NCBI GenBank assembly: GCA_963713275.1
Contig: CAVQLG010000021.1
Coordinates: 1 to 64,000, forward strand
Origin: CAIWHR01 sp963713275
GTDB taxonomy: Bacteria; Pseudomonadota; Gammaproteobacteria; Burkholderiales; Casimicrobiaceae
Direction: 5' to 3'
DNA length: 64,000 bases
Of this stretch, positions 55,125 to 63,260 are shown piece after piece (positions within the stretch are counted from its first letter, which is position 1; each line of letters opens with the position of its first letter). Both the position numbers and the translations under genes were made by a program. The notes below the pieces were generated by a model. That model worked only from the letters and a program-made list of their open reading frames with translations. It searched no databases and was not told where the DNA came from.

Positions 55125-55183
55125 CCACGAACCGCGGGCAGGGCGCGATGCTGACCGCCGCGAAACGGCCCGGGGGCTAGCGC

Positions 55184-55897
55184 ATGTCCGAAGGACTGGC
55201 GGACGGCCTGTCGCGCGAAGTGGCGCTGCGCATCGCGGTGGCGGCAAGGGCGATACCGGGCCTCGCGCTGCCGACCTTCGTCAACCTGCTCGCCGGGCTG
55301 CGGGGTCTTCCGCTGTCTACGGCGAAGCTATCCGGGATCACCGTCGACGACCTGCAGCGGATGCTCGCGCGCGACCCGGGCGTCGACGCGGTCGAGCGCG
55401 CGGCGCTGAAGCAGGCGCTGCGGCACCTGCGGGGCGAGGACATCGGCGAGTCGGACCTGCCGCCGATTTGCCCCTATGCGGAGGGCGACATGCCCGGATC
55501 GATCCGGGTTGCGGTCGCGTCCAACGGCGCCGAAGCGCTCGACGGCCACTTCGGATCCTGCCTTCGCTTTCTCGTCTATCAGCTCTCGCGCACCGAGATC
55601 CGGCTGATCGCCGTGCGCGCCACGCACGCCGCCGAGGCGGCGGAGGACCCCAACGCCGCAAGAGCGAAGCTCATCGGCGATTGCCAACTGGTGTGGGTGC
55701 AGTCGATCGGCGGCCCGGCGGCCGCGAAGGTGGTGCGGGCGGGCATCCATCCGTTGCAGGAGCGGCGTGGCGGTTCGGCGCGCGAGGTGCTCGCGCGCTT
55801 GCAGGCTGCGCTCACGGCGCCACCGCCCTGGCTCGCCAGGATCATGGGCGTGCCACCCCGGCCGCGGTCGCGCCACTCCGAGAACCTGGACGTCTGA
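55184..55897 (+). CDS. nifY: NifY/NafY-type FeMo-cofactor binding protein
   Basis: 237 residues. Residues 1-95 are helical (LPTFVNLLAGLRGLPLSTAKLSGI), as in the apo-dinitrogenase-binding part of NafY. Residues 105-215 are a NifX-like domain (IRVAVASNGAEALDGHFGSCLRFLVYQ). It chaperones apo-NifDK or FeMo-co. Last gene of the nifHDKT unit before a new promoter. Confidence 0.85.
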   Translation: MSEGLADGLSREVALRIAVAARAIPGLALPTFVNLLAGLRGLPLSTAKLSGITVDDLQRMLARDPGVDAVERAALKQALRHLRGEDIGESDLPPICPYAEGDMPGSIRVAVASNGAEALDGHFGSCLRFLVYQLSRTEIRLIAVRATHAAEAAEDPNAARAKLIGDCQLVWVQSIGGPAAAKVVRAGIHPLQERRGGSAREVLARLQAALTAPPPWLARIMGVPPRPRSRHSENLDV

Positions 55898-55976
55898 GGC
55901 GCGGCGGCGCCTTGCGCTGACGCCTTGCCGGGTGAGGGTGCACAGTGCGCCCAAGGCCCTGTCGTGCAAGCTGCAA

Positions 55977-55992
55977 TGTCGCGTTTCCAACA
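55977..55992. promoter_or_regulatory. NifA upstream activator site of nifE
   Basis: TGT-CGCGTTTCCA-ACA, exact TGT-N10-ACA, only about 43 bases before the -24 element, closer than usual. Confidence 0.65.
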
Positions 55993-56034
55993 GCAGTCTC
56001 GGGTCGAATCGTCATCAGATCAATCGCTTGGCGA

Positions 56035-56050
56035 TGGCACACCGCTTGCA
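56035..56050 (+). promoter_or_regulatory. Sigma-54 promoter of the nifENX operon
   Basis: TGGCACACCGCTTGCA matches the full -24/-12 consensus. Predicted leader of about 32 bases before nifE. Confidence 0.92.
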
Positions 56051-56092
56051 ATCCCTGACTGCGTCCACCGTTGAGGCCGAAGGCAACGTGTC

Positions 56093-57658
56093 ATGAAACC
56101 GCGCGAGATCGCCCAACTGCTGCAGGAGCCCGCCTGCTCCCATCACGAGAAGGCGAAGTCCGGTTGTAGCCGACCCAAGCCCGGCGCAGCGGCGGGAGGC
56201 TGCGCCTTCGATGGCGCCCAGATCGCCCTGCTGCCGATCGCCGATGTCGCGCACATCGTGCACGGGCCCATCGCTTGCGCCGGCAACTCGTGGGACAACC
56301 GCGGCGCCAGCTCGTCGGGCCCGGCGCTGTACCGGATCGGCTTGACGACCGATCTCAACGAGCAGGACGTGATCATGGGTCGCGGCGAGAAGCGGCTCTT
56401 CCACGCGATCAAGGAGGCGATCGACCGTTACGCGCCGGCGGCGGTGTTCGTCTACAACACCTGCGTGCCGGCGCTGATCGGCGACGATCTCGAGGCGGTG
56501 TGCAAGGCGGCGGCAGCGACCTGGGGGGTGACGGTCGTGCCCGTCGACGCGGCCGGCTTCTATGGCACCAAGAATCTCGGCAACCGCATCGCGGGCGAGA
56601 CGATCGTCCGTCACGTTGTCGGCACGGGCGAGCCCGAACCCCTGTCGGAGGCGGCTTTGCAGCAGGCGCGTGCGCGGGGCATCGAGCGCGTGCACTGCGT
56701 CAATCTGGTCGCCGAGTACAACATTGCCGGCGAGTTCTGGCACGTCGCGCCGCTGCTCGACGAGCTCGGCCTGCGCGTGTTGTGCACGCTGTCCGGCGAC
56801 GCGCGCTTCCGCGAGGTGCAGACGATGCACCGCGCCGACGTCAACATGATGGTCTGCTCGAAGGCGATGCTGAACGTCGCCCGCAAGCTCGAAGAGCGCT
56901 ACGGCACGCCGTGGTTCGAGGGCAGCTTCTACGGCATCACCGACACCTCGCAGGCGCTGCGTGACTTCGCCCGGTGCATCGGCGACCCCCAGCTCGCGGC
57001 GCGCACCGAGGCACTGATCGCGCGCGAGGAGACGCGCGTTCGCGCGCTGCTCGGGCCGTGGCGACCGCGACTCGCCGGCAAGCGGGTGTTGCTCTACACC
57101 GGGGGGGTCAAGTCCTGGTCGGTGGTGTCCGCGTTGCAGGATCTCGGCATGGAGGTGGTCGCCACAGGCACCAAGAAATCGACCGAGGAGGACAAGGCGC
57201 GCATCCGTGCGCTGATGGGCGCCGACGCCCCGATGCTGCAAAGCGAGAGTGCGCGCGAGCTGTTGAACGCCGTGCGCGAGCATCGGGCCGACATGCTGAT
57301 CGCCGGCGGTCGCAACCTGTATACGGCACTCAAGGCCCGGTTGCCCTTCCTCGACATCAACCAGGAACGCGAGTTCGGCTATGCGGGCTACGAAGGCATG
57401 CTGGAGTTGGTGCGCCAGCTCGCGCTCACGCTCGAGAGCCCGGTCTGGGCGCTCGCCCGCCGGCCCGCGCCGTGGGCACCGGCGACGGCGGCGCCGGCGG
57501 CGGACGACCTCGCCGTCGACCCCGATGACGAATGGCAGCCGCTGCAGATCGTGCCCGACCGGATGCCGGCGCACCGGCGCGAGGCCGCCGGGTCCCCGAT
57601 GGCAACCACCACCGATGCGGCGCGCGCGGCGTGGCAGAGCGCAGCGGCCGGAGCTTGA
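56093..57658 (+). CDS. nifE: FeMo-cofactor scaffold NifE
   Basis: 521 residues, paralogue of NifD. CSRPKPGAAAGGCAFDGAQIALLPIADVAH start, GPIACAGNSWDNRG, NTCVPALIGDDLEAVC, and the C-terminal LPFLDINQEREFGYAGYEGM. A Pro/Ala-rich tail of about 60 residues follows. With NifN it receives NifB-co, Mo and homocitrate. Confidence 0.98.
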   Translation: MKPREIAQLLQEPACSHHEKAKSGCSRPKPGAAAGGCAFDGAQIALLPIADVAHIVHGPIACAGNSWDNRGASSSGPALYRIGLTTDLNEQDVIMGRGEKRLFHAIKEAIDRYAPAAVFVYNTCVPALIGDDLEAVCKAAAATWGVTVVPVDAAGFYGTKNLGNRIAGETIVRHVVGTGEPEPLSEAALQQARARGIERVHCVNLVAEYNIAGEFWHVAPLLDELGLRVLCTLSGDARFREVQTMHRADVNMMVCSKAMLNVARKLEERYGTPWFEGSFYGITDTSQALRDFARCIGDPQLAARTEALIAREETRVRALLGPWRPRLAGKRVLLYTGGVKSWSVVSALQDLGMEVVATGTKKSTEEDKARIRALMGADAPMLQSESARELLNAVREHRADMLIAGGRNLYTALKARLPFLDINQEREFGYAGYEGMLELVRQLALTLESPVWALARRPAPWAPATAAPAADDLAVDPDDEWQPLQIVPDRMPAHRREAAGSPMATTTDAARAAWQSAAAGA

Positions 57659-57659
57659 T

Positions 57660-59078
57660 ATGGCGGCGGTGCGCAAGCGCAGCAAGGCCCTCGCGGTCAA
57701 CCCGCTGAAGACGAGCGCGCCGATCGGCGCGGTGCTGGCGTTTCTGGGCATGGCGCGCGCCATTCCGATGTTGCACGGCGCCCAAGGGTGCACCGCGTTC
57801 GCGAAAGTGTTCCTCGTGCGCCACTTTCGCGAGCCGATTCCGCTGCAGACCAGCGCGATGGATCAGGTCGCGACCATCATGAGCGCCGACGACAACGTCG
57901 TCGAGGGCCTGGCCGCGATCTGCGGCAAGACCCGGCCGGCGCTGGTGGGCCTGCCGACCACCGGGCTTGCCGAAACGCAAGGAACCGACATCCTGCGCGT
58001 GGTGAAGACCTTCCGCGCGGCGCACCCGCAGTTCGACGCCATCCCGGTCGTGCCGGTCAGCACGCCGGACTTCAGCGGCAGCCTCGAAAGCGGCTACGCG
58101 GCGGCCGTGCACGCAATGATCGACGTGCTGGTGCCCGCGGACTCGAGCGCGGCAGGCCGCGCGGATCGACGGATCAACGTGCTGGTGGGGGCGAGCCTGA
58201 CCCCGGGCGACCTCGAGCACCTGAAGGACCTGGTGTGCGGCTTCGGCCTGTCGCCGGTGGTGTTTCCGGATCTCTCCGATTCGCTCGACGGGCACCTGCC
58301 CGCCGAGGCGTTCAACCCGCTGACGATCGGCGGCACGCCGGTCGACGCGGTTCGCACGCTGGGGGCGGCGGCGGCGACGCTCGTCATCGGGCGCTCGCTC
58401 GCGGGGGCGGCGGACCTGCTGCGTGCGCGCACCGGCGTACCCGACCACCGCTTCGACCACCTGATGGGTCTCGCGGCGATGGACGCCTTCGTCACCACGC
58501 TGGCCGCGATCGCCGGGCGGCCTGTTCCGGCCGGCATCGAGCGGCAGCGCGCGCAATTGCAGGACGCGCTGGTCGACACCCATTTCGCGCTCGGTTTCGC
58601 GCGCGTGGCGGTGGCGGCGGAGCCCGACCTGCTGCAAGCGCTGGTCGAAACCCTTGCCGCATCGGGTGCGGAGGTGGTCGCCGCGGTCGCGCCTGTGGCT
58701 GCCCCGGTGCTCGCGGAGCTGCCCCTCGCCGAGGTGCAGATCGGCGACCTGGACGACCTGGAGCGGACCGCGCGGTCTGCGGGCGCGGCGCTCGTCGTCG
58801 GCAATTCCCATGCGGCGGAAACCAGCCGGCGCCTGGGGGTGCCACTGCTGCGCGCCGGGTTTCCGCAGTACGACTTCATCGGCGGCTACCAGAAGCTGTG
58901 GATCGGTTATCGCGGCACCCGGCAGACGCTGTTCGACATCGCGAATCTGCTTCTCCTGCAGGGACATCATGGCATCCGGCCCTACCGCTCGTTGCTTGCC
59001 CCCAAGGACCCCGCCCCGGCCGGCGTGCGCGCGGCGTCCGACGCTGCGTCACCTCCGGTCGCTGCCCATGCCGTCTGA
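57660..59078 (+). CDS. nifN: FeMo-cofactor scaffold NifN
   Basis: 472 residues, starting one base after nifE. NPLKTSAPIGAVLAFLGMARAIPMLHGAQGC, FAKVFLVRHFREPIPLQTSAM and FPDLSDSLDGHL are NifN features; LLRAGFPQYDFIGGYQKLWIGY ends the core. Paralogue of NifK. Confidence 0.97.
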   Translation: MAAVRKRSKALAVNPLKTSAPIGAVLAFLGMARAIPMLHGAQGCTAFAKVFLVRHFREPIPLQTSAMDQVATIMSADDNVVEGLAAICGKTRPALVGLPTTGLAETQGTDILRVVKTFRAAHPQFDAIPVVPVSTPDFSGSLESGYAAAVHAMIDVLVPADSSAAGRADRRINVLVGASLTPGDLEHLKDLVCGFGLSPVVFPDLSDSLDGHLPAEAFNPLTIGGTPVDAVRTLGAAAATLVIGRSLAGAADLLRARTGVPDHRFDHLMGLAAMDAFVTTLAAIAGRPVPAGIERQRAQLQDALVDTHFALGFARVAVAAEPDLLQALVETLAASGAEVVAAVAPVAAPVLAELPLAEVQIGDLDDLERTARSAGAALVVGNSHAAETSRRLGVPLLRAGFPQYDFIGGYQKLWIGYRGTRQTLFDIANLLLLQGHHGIRPYRSLLAPKDPAPAGVRAASDAASPPVAAHAV

Positions 59079-59505
59079 CCCGCCCGACGCGACGCTGCAG
59101 ATTGCGTTCGCGAGCAGCGACCGCCAGCGCGTGGACCAGCACTTCGGCGCGGCGCAAGCATTTGTGGTCCACTCGGTGGCCGCCGACCGGTCCGCGCTGC
59201 GGGCCGTGGTCGAGTTCGTCGCGACGTCGCCGGCGGACAACGAAGGCCGGCTCGCGCCGAAGATCGCGCTGCTCGACGGCTGTGCCGCAGTCTATTGCAC
59301 GGCGGTCGGCGCGTCGGCGATCCGCCAGCTGCTCGCGCGCGGCATCCAGCCGGTGAAAGTGCCCGAGGGATCGCGCGTTGCCGAGCTGATTGCCGAGTTG
59401 CAGCGCGCGTGGATCGCCGGCCCCGCCGGCTGGCTTGCCAAGGCGTTGCGCAAGCCCGACGCGCAACGGTTCGCGGCGATGGCGGCCGAAGGGTGGCAGG
59501 AATGA
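59068..59505 (+). CDS. nifX: Nitrogen fixation protein NifX
   Basis: 145 residues from the ATG at MPSDPPDATLQIAFASSD; it overlaps the end of nifN by 11 bases. VDQHFGAAQAFVVHSV and EGRLAPKIALLDGCAAVYCTAVG are NifX-specific. It binds NifB-co and a FeMo-co precursor (VK cluster). Confidence 0.95.
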   Translation: MPSDPPDATLQIAFASSDRQRVDQHFGAAQAFVVHSVAADRSALRAVVEFVATSPADNEGRLAPKIALLDGCAAVYCTAVGASAIRQLLARGIQPVKVPEGSRVAELIAELQRAWIAGPAGWLAKALRKPDAQRFAAMAAEGWQE

Positions 59506-59932
59506 TTGCCGAGCGCGCGACCGTGGTCGGGATCGAAGGCGATCAGGCGCTGGTGCGCGTCGCCGCGGCCGGAGACTGCGGTGCCTGCGCGGCGCGGCGC
59601 GCCTGCGCCTTGGCGGCGGTGGGCGATGCCGAGTGGCGCAGCGCTCGCGCGTGTTGCGCGTCGCCAACACGATGGGCGCCGCGGAGGGCGACGAAGTCAC
59701 GCTGGGCATCGCGGACTCGGCGTTGCCGACGGCGGCGCTGCTCGCCTACCTGCTGCCGCTCGCGGGCCTGCTGGGGGGCGCAGCACTTGCTGCCGCGACC
59801 GCAGCAGGCGACGCGCTGGTGGCCTTGGGCGCAGGACTGGGGGGCGGCGCTGGCATTGTCGCCGCGCGCCGCCTGTCCGCGCGCTACACGGCGCAGCTTG
59901 CGCCACGCATCGAAGCAAGGACAACGCGATGA
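59502..59932 (+). pseudogene. RseC-family (SoxR-reducing system) membrane protein, frameshifted
   Basis: The first part (ATG overlapping the nifX stop) reads MIAERATVVGIEGDQALVRV and CGACAARRACALAAVG, the Cys-rich N-terminus of RseC proteins. After a needed frame change near 59640-59665 (CGCGCG tract) it continues LRVANTMGAAEGDEVTLGI with two membrane helices (AALLAYLLPLAGLLGGAAL and DALVALGAGLGGGAGIVAAR) to the TGA at 59930-59932. Removing two bases or adding one gives a normal protein of about 142 residues. RseC accompanies Rnf/Rsx complexes; here it lies inside the nifENX operon. Sequencing error is likely. Confidence 0.8.
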
Positions 59933-60396
59933 CCATGCCGGCAGTGGAAGACGACCGGGGCGTGCTGCAGTCGGCCTTCCTGGTCGAGATGGTGAAGCAG
60001 ATGCGCGCGCTCGACAGCTTCGGCGCCCGCGACGGGTGGCCGCCACAGCGCCTGCTCGCGCCCTTCGTCCACACGGCCGGCGAACGGCGCGCGATTCCGT
60101 TGGTCGGCGACCCCGACGCCGCGGTCCGCGCCCGCATCAACGCGTTCTACAACGCGATCGCGGCACTGATCGAGAAGGAGTGCGGTCGAGTGGCGGTGCC
60201 GCTCGTGCACCTGACCCACGAGGGCTTCGGCCGCGTGGTGATCACCGTCGGCCGGCTGGCGGTGCTGGACCGGACCCTGCGCGACGTGCACCGGTTCGGC
60301 TTCGAGAGCCTGGCGCGGATGACGCTCGACGCCGACAAGATCCTCGCCGTCGCGACGGCGCTGATCGGCAAGTACCCGGAGGTCGCCGGACTTTGA
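59929..60396 (+). CDS. NifX-associated nitrogen fixation protein (DUF269)
   Basis: 155 residues from the ATG overlapping the rseC stop. LQSAFLVEMVKQMRALDSFGARDGW and MTLDADKILAVATALIGKYPEVA are the DUF269 pattern. Always found near nifX; function unclear. Confidence 0.92.
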   Translation: MTMPAVEDDRGVLQSAFLVEMVKQMRALDSFGARDGWPPQRLLAPFVHTAGERRAIPLVGDPDAAVRARINAFYNAIAALIEKECGRVAVPLVHLTHEGFGRVVITVGRLAVLDRTLRDVHRFGFESLARMTLDADKILAVATALIGKYPEVAGL

Positions 60397-60500
60397 CGCG
60401 CACGAAGGACATGCGTGCGCGGCGGGCGATGCGTCGGCGGCTGGACGCCCGATGCGCGCACTCGATGATGGCGGAACCCAACCGACGAAAGGACTTGAGC

Positions 60501-60794
60501 ATGGACAACATCACTGGCGTCACTGTGGGCGGGAGGACGTGGATCCCCGAGTTCGTCACCGCGCTCGACCAGAAGAAGTGCATCGGCTGCGGCCGCTGCT
60601 ACAAGGTATGCACCCGCTCGGTCTTCGAGCTGATCGAGCGCACCGAAGCGCCCGAATACGAGGACGAGGATCTCGACGAGGACAACGCCATCATGGCGCT
60701 CAAGGACCCGCTCGACTGCACCGGTTGCGGAGCCTGCGGGCGAGTATGCCCCAAGGGCTGCCTGACCCACACGCCGCTGCCGCTGGCTGCTTAG
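60501..60794 (+). CDS. fdxB: Nif-specific ferredoxin III
   Basis: 97 residues from an ATG after AAAGGAC. Two cluster motifs, CIGCGRCYKVCTRSV and CTGCGACGRVCPKGC, separated by an acidic loop (YEDEDLDEDN), as in FdxB. Electron carrier for nitrogenase or for cofactor assembly. The usual small DUF683 gene between DUF269 and fdxB is missing; the 104-base gap holds no gene. Confidence 0.93.
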   Translation: MDNITGVTVGGRTWIPEFVTALDQKKCIGCGRCYKVCTRSVFELIERTEAPEYEDEDLDEDNAIMALKDPLDCTGCGACGRVCPKGCLTHTPLPLAA

Positions 60795-60980
60795 CTTCAC
60801 CGCGGCGTTGCCCGGTCGTTGAATCGTGCTCGCAACGGTGATGCCGGGGCAACGGGTGCTTCGCGCCGTCGGCGGCCCCGCGACGCCGGGGCTCCGCCGC
60901 CGGCATCGGGGCGCGGCTTGAGGGCCAGGGGCGCCGCGACAGCGCCGGTGCAACGCTTTCCAACTTGCCGAGGACCCACC

Positions 60981-62036
60981 GTGATCGCGACCGATCGACG
61001 CCGTTTCCTTTCCCTGGGCCTGGGGGGCTTTCTGCTGCCGCTGGTCGGCTGCGGCACGCCGCGTACCGTGCTGGAGGAGCGCAGCTATGTCTTCGGCACG
61101 CTGGTGGATGTGGTCGCGGTGCCAACCGAGCCGGCGCAAGGTGCGGCGGCGATGCGAAGCGTCGGCACGGGGTTTGCGCGCATGCATCGCGACTGGCATG
61201 CGTGGAAGCCGGGCGCGCTCGCGACGTTGAACGCGGCGCTCGCCCGTGGCGAGTCGATCGCCACCGACCCGTCGATCGTGGACCTGATCCGCGGCAGCAC
61301 GCTGATTCACCGCAACAGCCGGGGCTTGTTCAATCCCGCGATCGGCGCCCTGGTTGGATTGTGGGGGTTCCACGACGACGAGATGCCGGTGGGCGCGCTA
61401 CCCGCGCCGGCGCAGGTCGAAGCGTTGCGGCGGCAGCAACCGACCATGGACGACCTGGTGCTCGACGGGGTCAAGGTCGCCAGCCGCAACCGCTCGGTGC
61501 AGCTCGACTTCGGCGGCTATGCCAAGGGCGTGGCGCTCGACTGGGCACTCGACACGCTGGAAGGTTTCGGCTGCCGCGACGCGATCGTCAACCTGGGCGG
61601 CAACCTCGCGGCGATGGGCCGCCGCGGTGATCGCCGCTGGCGCATCGGCATTCGCCATCCGCAAGGGGAGGGGGTGGTTGCCGCGGTCGACGTCGAGGGT
61701 CGCGAAGCGGTCGTCACCTCGGGCAGCTACGAACGCTACCGCGAGCAAGAGGGCATCCGGTATCCCCACGTCATCGATCCGCGCACCGGCCAGCCGGCGC
61801 GGGCGGTCGCCTCGACCACGGTGATCCACCGCGACGCCGGTCTCGCCGACGCGGCGGCGACCGCACTGGTGGTCGCCGGCCCGCGCCACTGGGTCGACGT
61901 TGCCGCCGCGATGGGGATCACGCAGGCGATGCTGATCGACGGCGACGGCGCCATACAGCTCACGCCGGCGATGCACCAGCGGCTGCGCTTCGCCGCGCCC
62001 GAGCCGGCTTCGATCACCGTCGTGAGTGCGACGTAG
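60981..62036 (+). CDS. apbE: FAD:protein FMN transferase ApbE
   Basis: 351 residues from a GTG (VIATDRRRFLSLG). A signal peptide ends with lipobox LPLVGC, so it is a periplasm-facing lipoprotein. Family motifs: FNPAIGALVGLWGFHD, VQLDFGGYAKGVALDWALD, VNLGGNLAAMG, VTSGSYERYREQEG, HVIDPRTGQPA and the catalytic-region LADAAATALVV. It transfers FMN to Thr of RnfG and RnfD. Placed at the end of the nif operon; a GC hairpin at about 60871-60901 lies between fdxB and it. Confidence 0.95.
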   Translation: MIATDRRRFLSLGLGGFLLPLVGCGTPRTVLEERSYVFGTLVDVVAVPTEPAQGAAAMRSVGTGFARMHRDWHAWKPGALATLNAALARGESIATDPSIVDLIRGSTLIHRNSRGLFNPAIGALVGLWGFHDDEMPVGALPAPAQVEALRRQQPTMDDLVLDGVKVASRNRSVQLDFGGYAKGVALDWALDTLEGFGCRDAIVNLGGNLAAMGRRGDRRWRIGIRHPQGEGVVAAVDVEGREAVVTSGSYERYREQEGIRYPHVIDPRTGQPARAVASTTVIHRDAGLADAAATALVVAGPRHWVDVAAAMGITQAMLIDGDGAIQLTPAMHQRLRFAAPEPASITVVSAT

Positions 62037-62140
62037 CATACTCGACAACGGCGCCGCGCGGTGCGCTTTGCAACAGGGCAACCGCCTCGGAACGCGCTCT
62101 CGCTTACGGCAAATCAACGGGTTGCAGTAGTCCTCCCGCG

Positions 62141-62156
62141 CGGCATGGAGCTTGCA
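62141..62156 (+). promoter_or_regulatory. Sigma-54 promoter of iscA-nifU-nifS
   Basis: CGGCATGGAGCTTGCA has GG-N10-GC and a perfect TTGCA -12. Leader of about 24 bases ahead of the IscA gene. I found no TGT-N10-ACA site in the 105 bases upstream; it may lie inside apbE. Confidence 0.75.
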
Positions 62157-62190
62157 AATCCTCCCTCGGAACAACTTGCGGGAGACGGCA

Positions 62191-62520
62191 ATGATGACGC
62201 TAACGCCAAGCGCGCGGCAGGCGATCGAGCGCTTCGTCAAGGGCGCTGCCGAGCCGGTCGCCGGACTGCGGGTGCTGGTCGCCGGTGGCGGGTGTTCGGG
62301 ATTGGAATACGGCATGCGCATCGAGTCCGCTGCGGCCGAGGACGATCTGGTGCTCGACCTCGACGGCGTGAAAGTTCTTGTCGACGCGTTCAGCGCGACG
62401 ATGCTGAGCGGGGTCACGATCGATTTCGTCGATTCGCTCGCGGGCTCCGGCTTCAAGTTCGACAACCCCAACGCCACGCAGACCTGCGCCTGCGGGCAGT
62501 CGTTCGCGGCCTCGGCCTGA
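62191..62520 (+). CDS. Nif-associated IscA/HesB iron-sulfur protein
   Basis: 109 residues from the ATG after GGGAGA. A-type carrier motifs: GGGCSGLEYGM and the C-terminal TCACGQSF, giving three Cys. It stores or transfers Fe-S clusters for nitrogenase. First gene of the nifUS operon. Confidence 0.93.
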   Translation: MMTLTPSARQAIERFVKGAAEPVAGLRVLVAGGGCSGLEYGMRIESAAAEDDLVLDLDGVKVLVDAFSATMLSGVTIDFVDSLAGSGFKFDNPNATQTCACGQSFAASA

Positions 62521-62584
62521 GGCTCGCGCATCCGCGCCAGCGGTGCTGCGGCTGCGGCATGCGTGGTCGATGAAGGGAAACGCC

Positions 62585-63250
62585 ATGTGGGACTATTCGG
62601 ACAAGGTGCAGGACCATTTCCACCATCCCCGCAACGCGGGTGCGGTCACCGATGCCAATGCGGTCGGGGAAGTGGGCTCGATGACCTGCGGCGATGCGCT
62701 GCGGCTCACGCTGAAGGTCGATCCGACGAGCGAGGTGATCCTCGCCGCCGGCTTCCAGACGTTCGGTTGCGGGTCGGCGATCGCCTCGTCCTCCGCGCTG
62801 ACCGAGATGATCAAGGGCAAGACGCTCGGCCAGGCGCTCGCGATCACCAACCGCGATATCGCCGAGTACCTCGACGGGTTGCCGCCGGAGAAGATGCACT
62901 GCTCGGTCATGGGTCGCGAGGCGCTGGCCGCGGCGATCGCCAACTATCGCGGCGAGGTCTGGAACGACGCGCACGACGAGGCGGCACCGGTCTGCGCCTG
63001 TTTCGGCGTCGCCGCCAGCGTGATCGAGCGCACCGTGCGCGCGAATCAACTGACGACGCTGCGCGAGGTCATCCACTACACCAAGGCCGGCGGCGGCTGC
63101 ACCTGCTGCCACGACGCGATCGAGGGCATCCTCGCCCGGCTCGCGGGCGGAGCGCCGGCGGTGGCGCAGGCCGCCGGGGCCCGTCTGCGCGGCGCGACGC
63201 CACGACTGGTGCGCATCGAGTCCGCCGGCACCGAAACGCCGGCCGCGTGA
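62585..63250 (+). CDS. nifU: Iron-sulfur scaffold NifU lacking the C-terminal Nfu domain
   Basis: 221 residues from the ATG at MWDYSDKVQDHF. IscU-like domain (1-125; HFHHPRNAG, TCGDALRL, FGCGSAIASSSALTEM, MHCSVMG) and the central [2Fe-2S] domain (about 135-180; CACFGV ... GGGCTCCHDAI). It then ends with GTETPAA; the CxxC-containing Nfu domain of classic NifU (about 300 residues) is absent, and nifS starts 10 bases later, leaving no room for it. Confidence 0.93.
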   Translation: MWDYSDKVQDHFHHPRNAGAVTDANAVGEVGSMTCGDALRLTLKVDPTSEVILAAGFQTFGCGSAIASSSALTEMIKGKTLGQALAITNRDIAEYLDGLPPEKMHCSVMGREALAAAIANYRGEVWNDAHDEAAPVCACFGVAASVIERTVRANQLTTLREVIHYTKAGGGCTCCHDAIEGILARLAGGAPAVAQAAGARLRGATPRLVRIESAGTETPAA

Positions 63251-63260
63251 GGGCAGCGCG

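Noticed and set aside
60871..60901. GC-rich hairpin after fdxB as a terminator
   Set aside because: Imperfect stem with bulge and no T-run; not strong enough to split fdxB from apbE.
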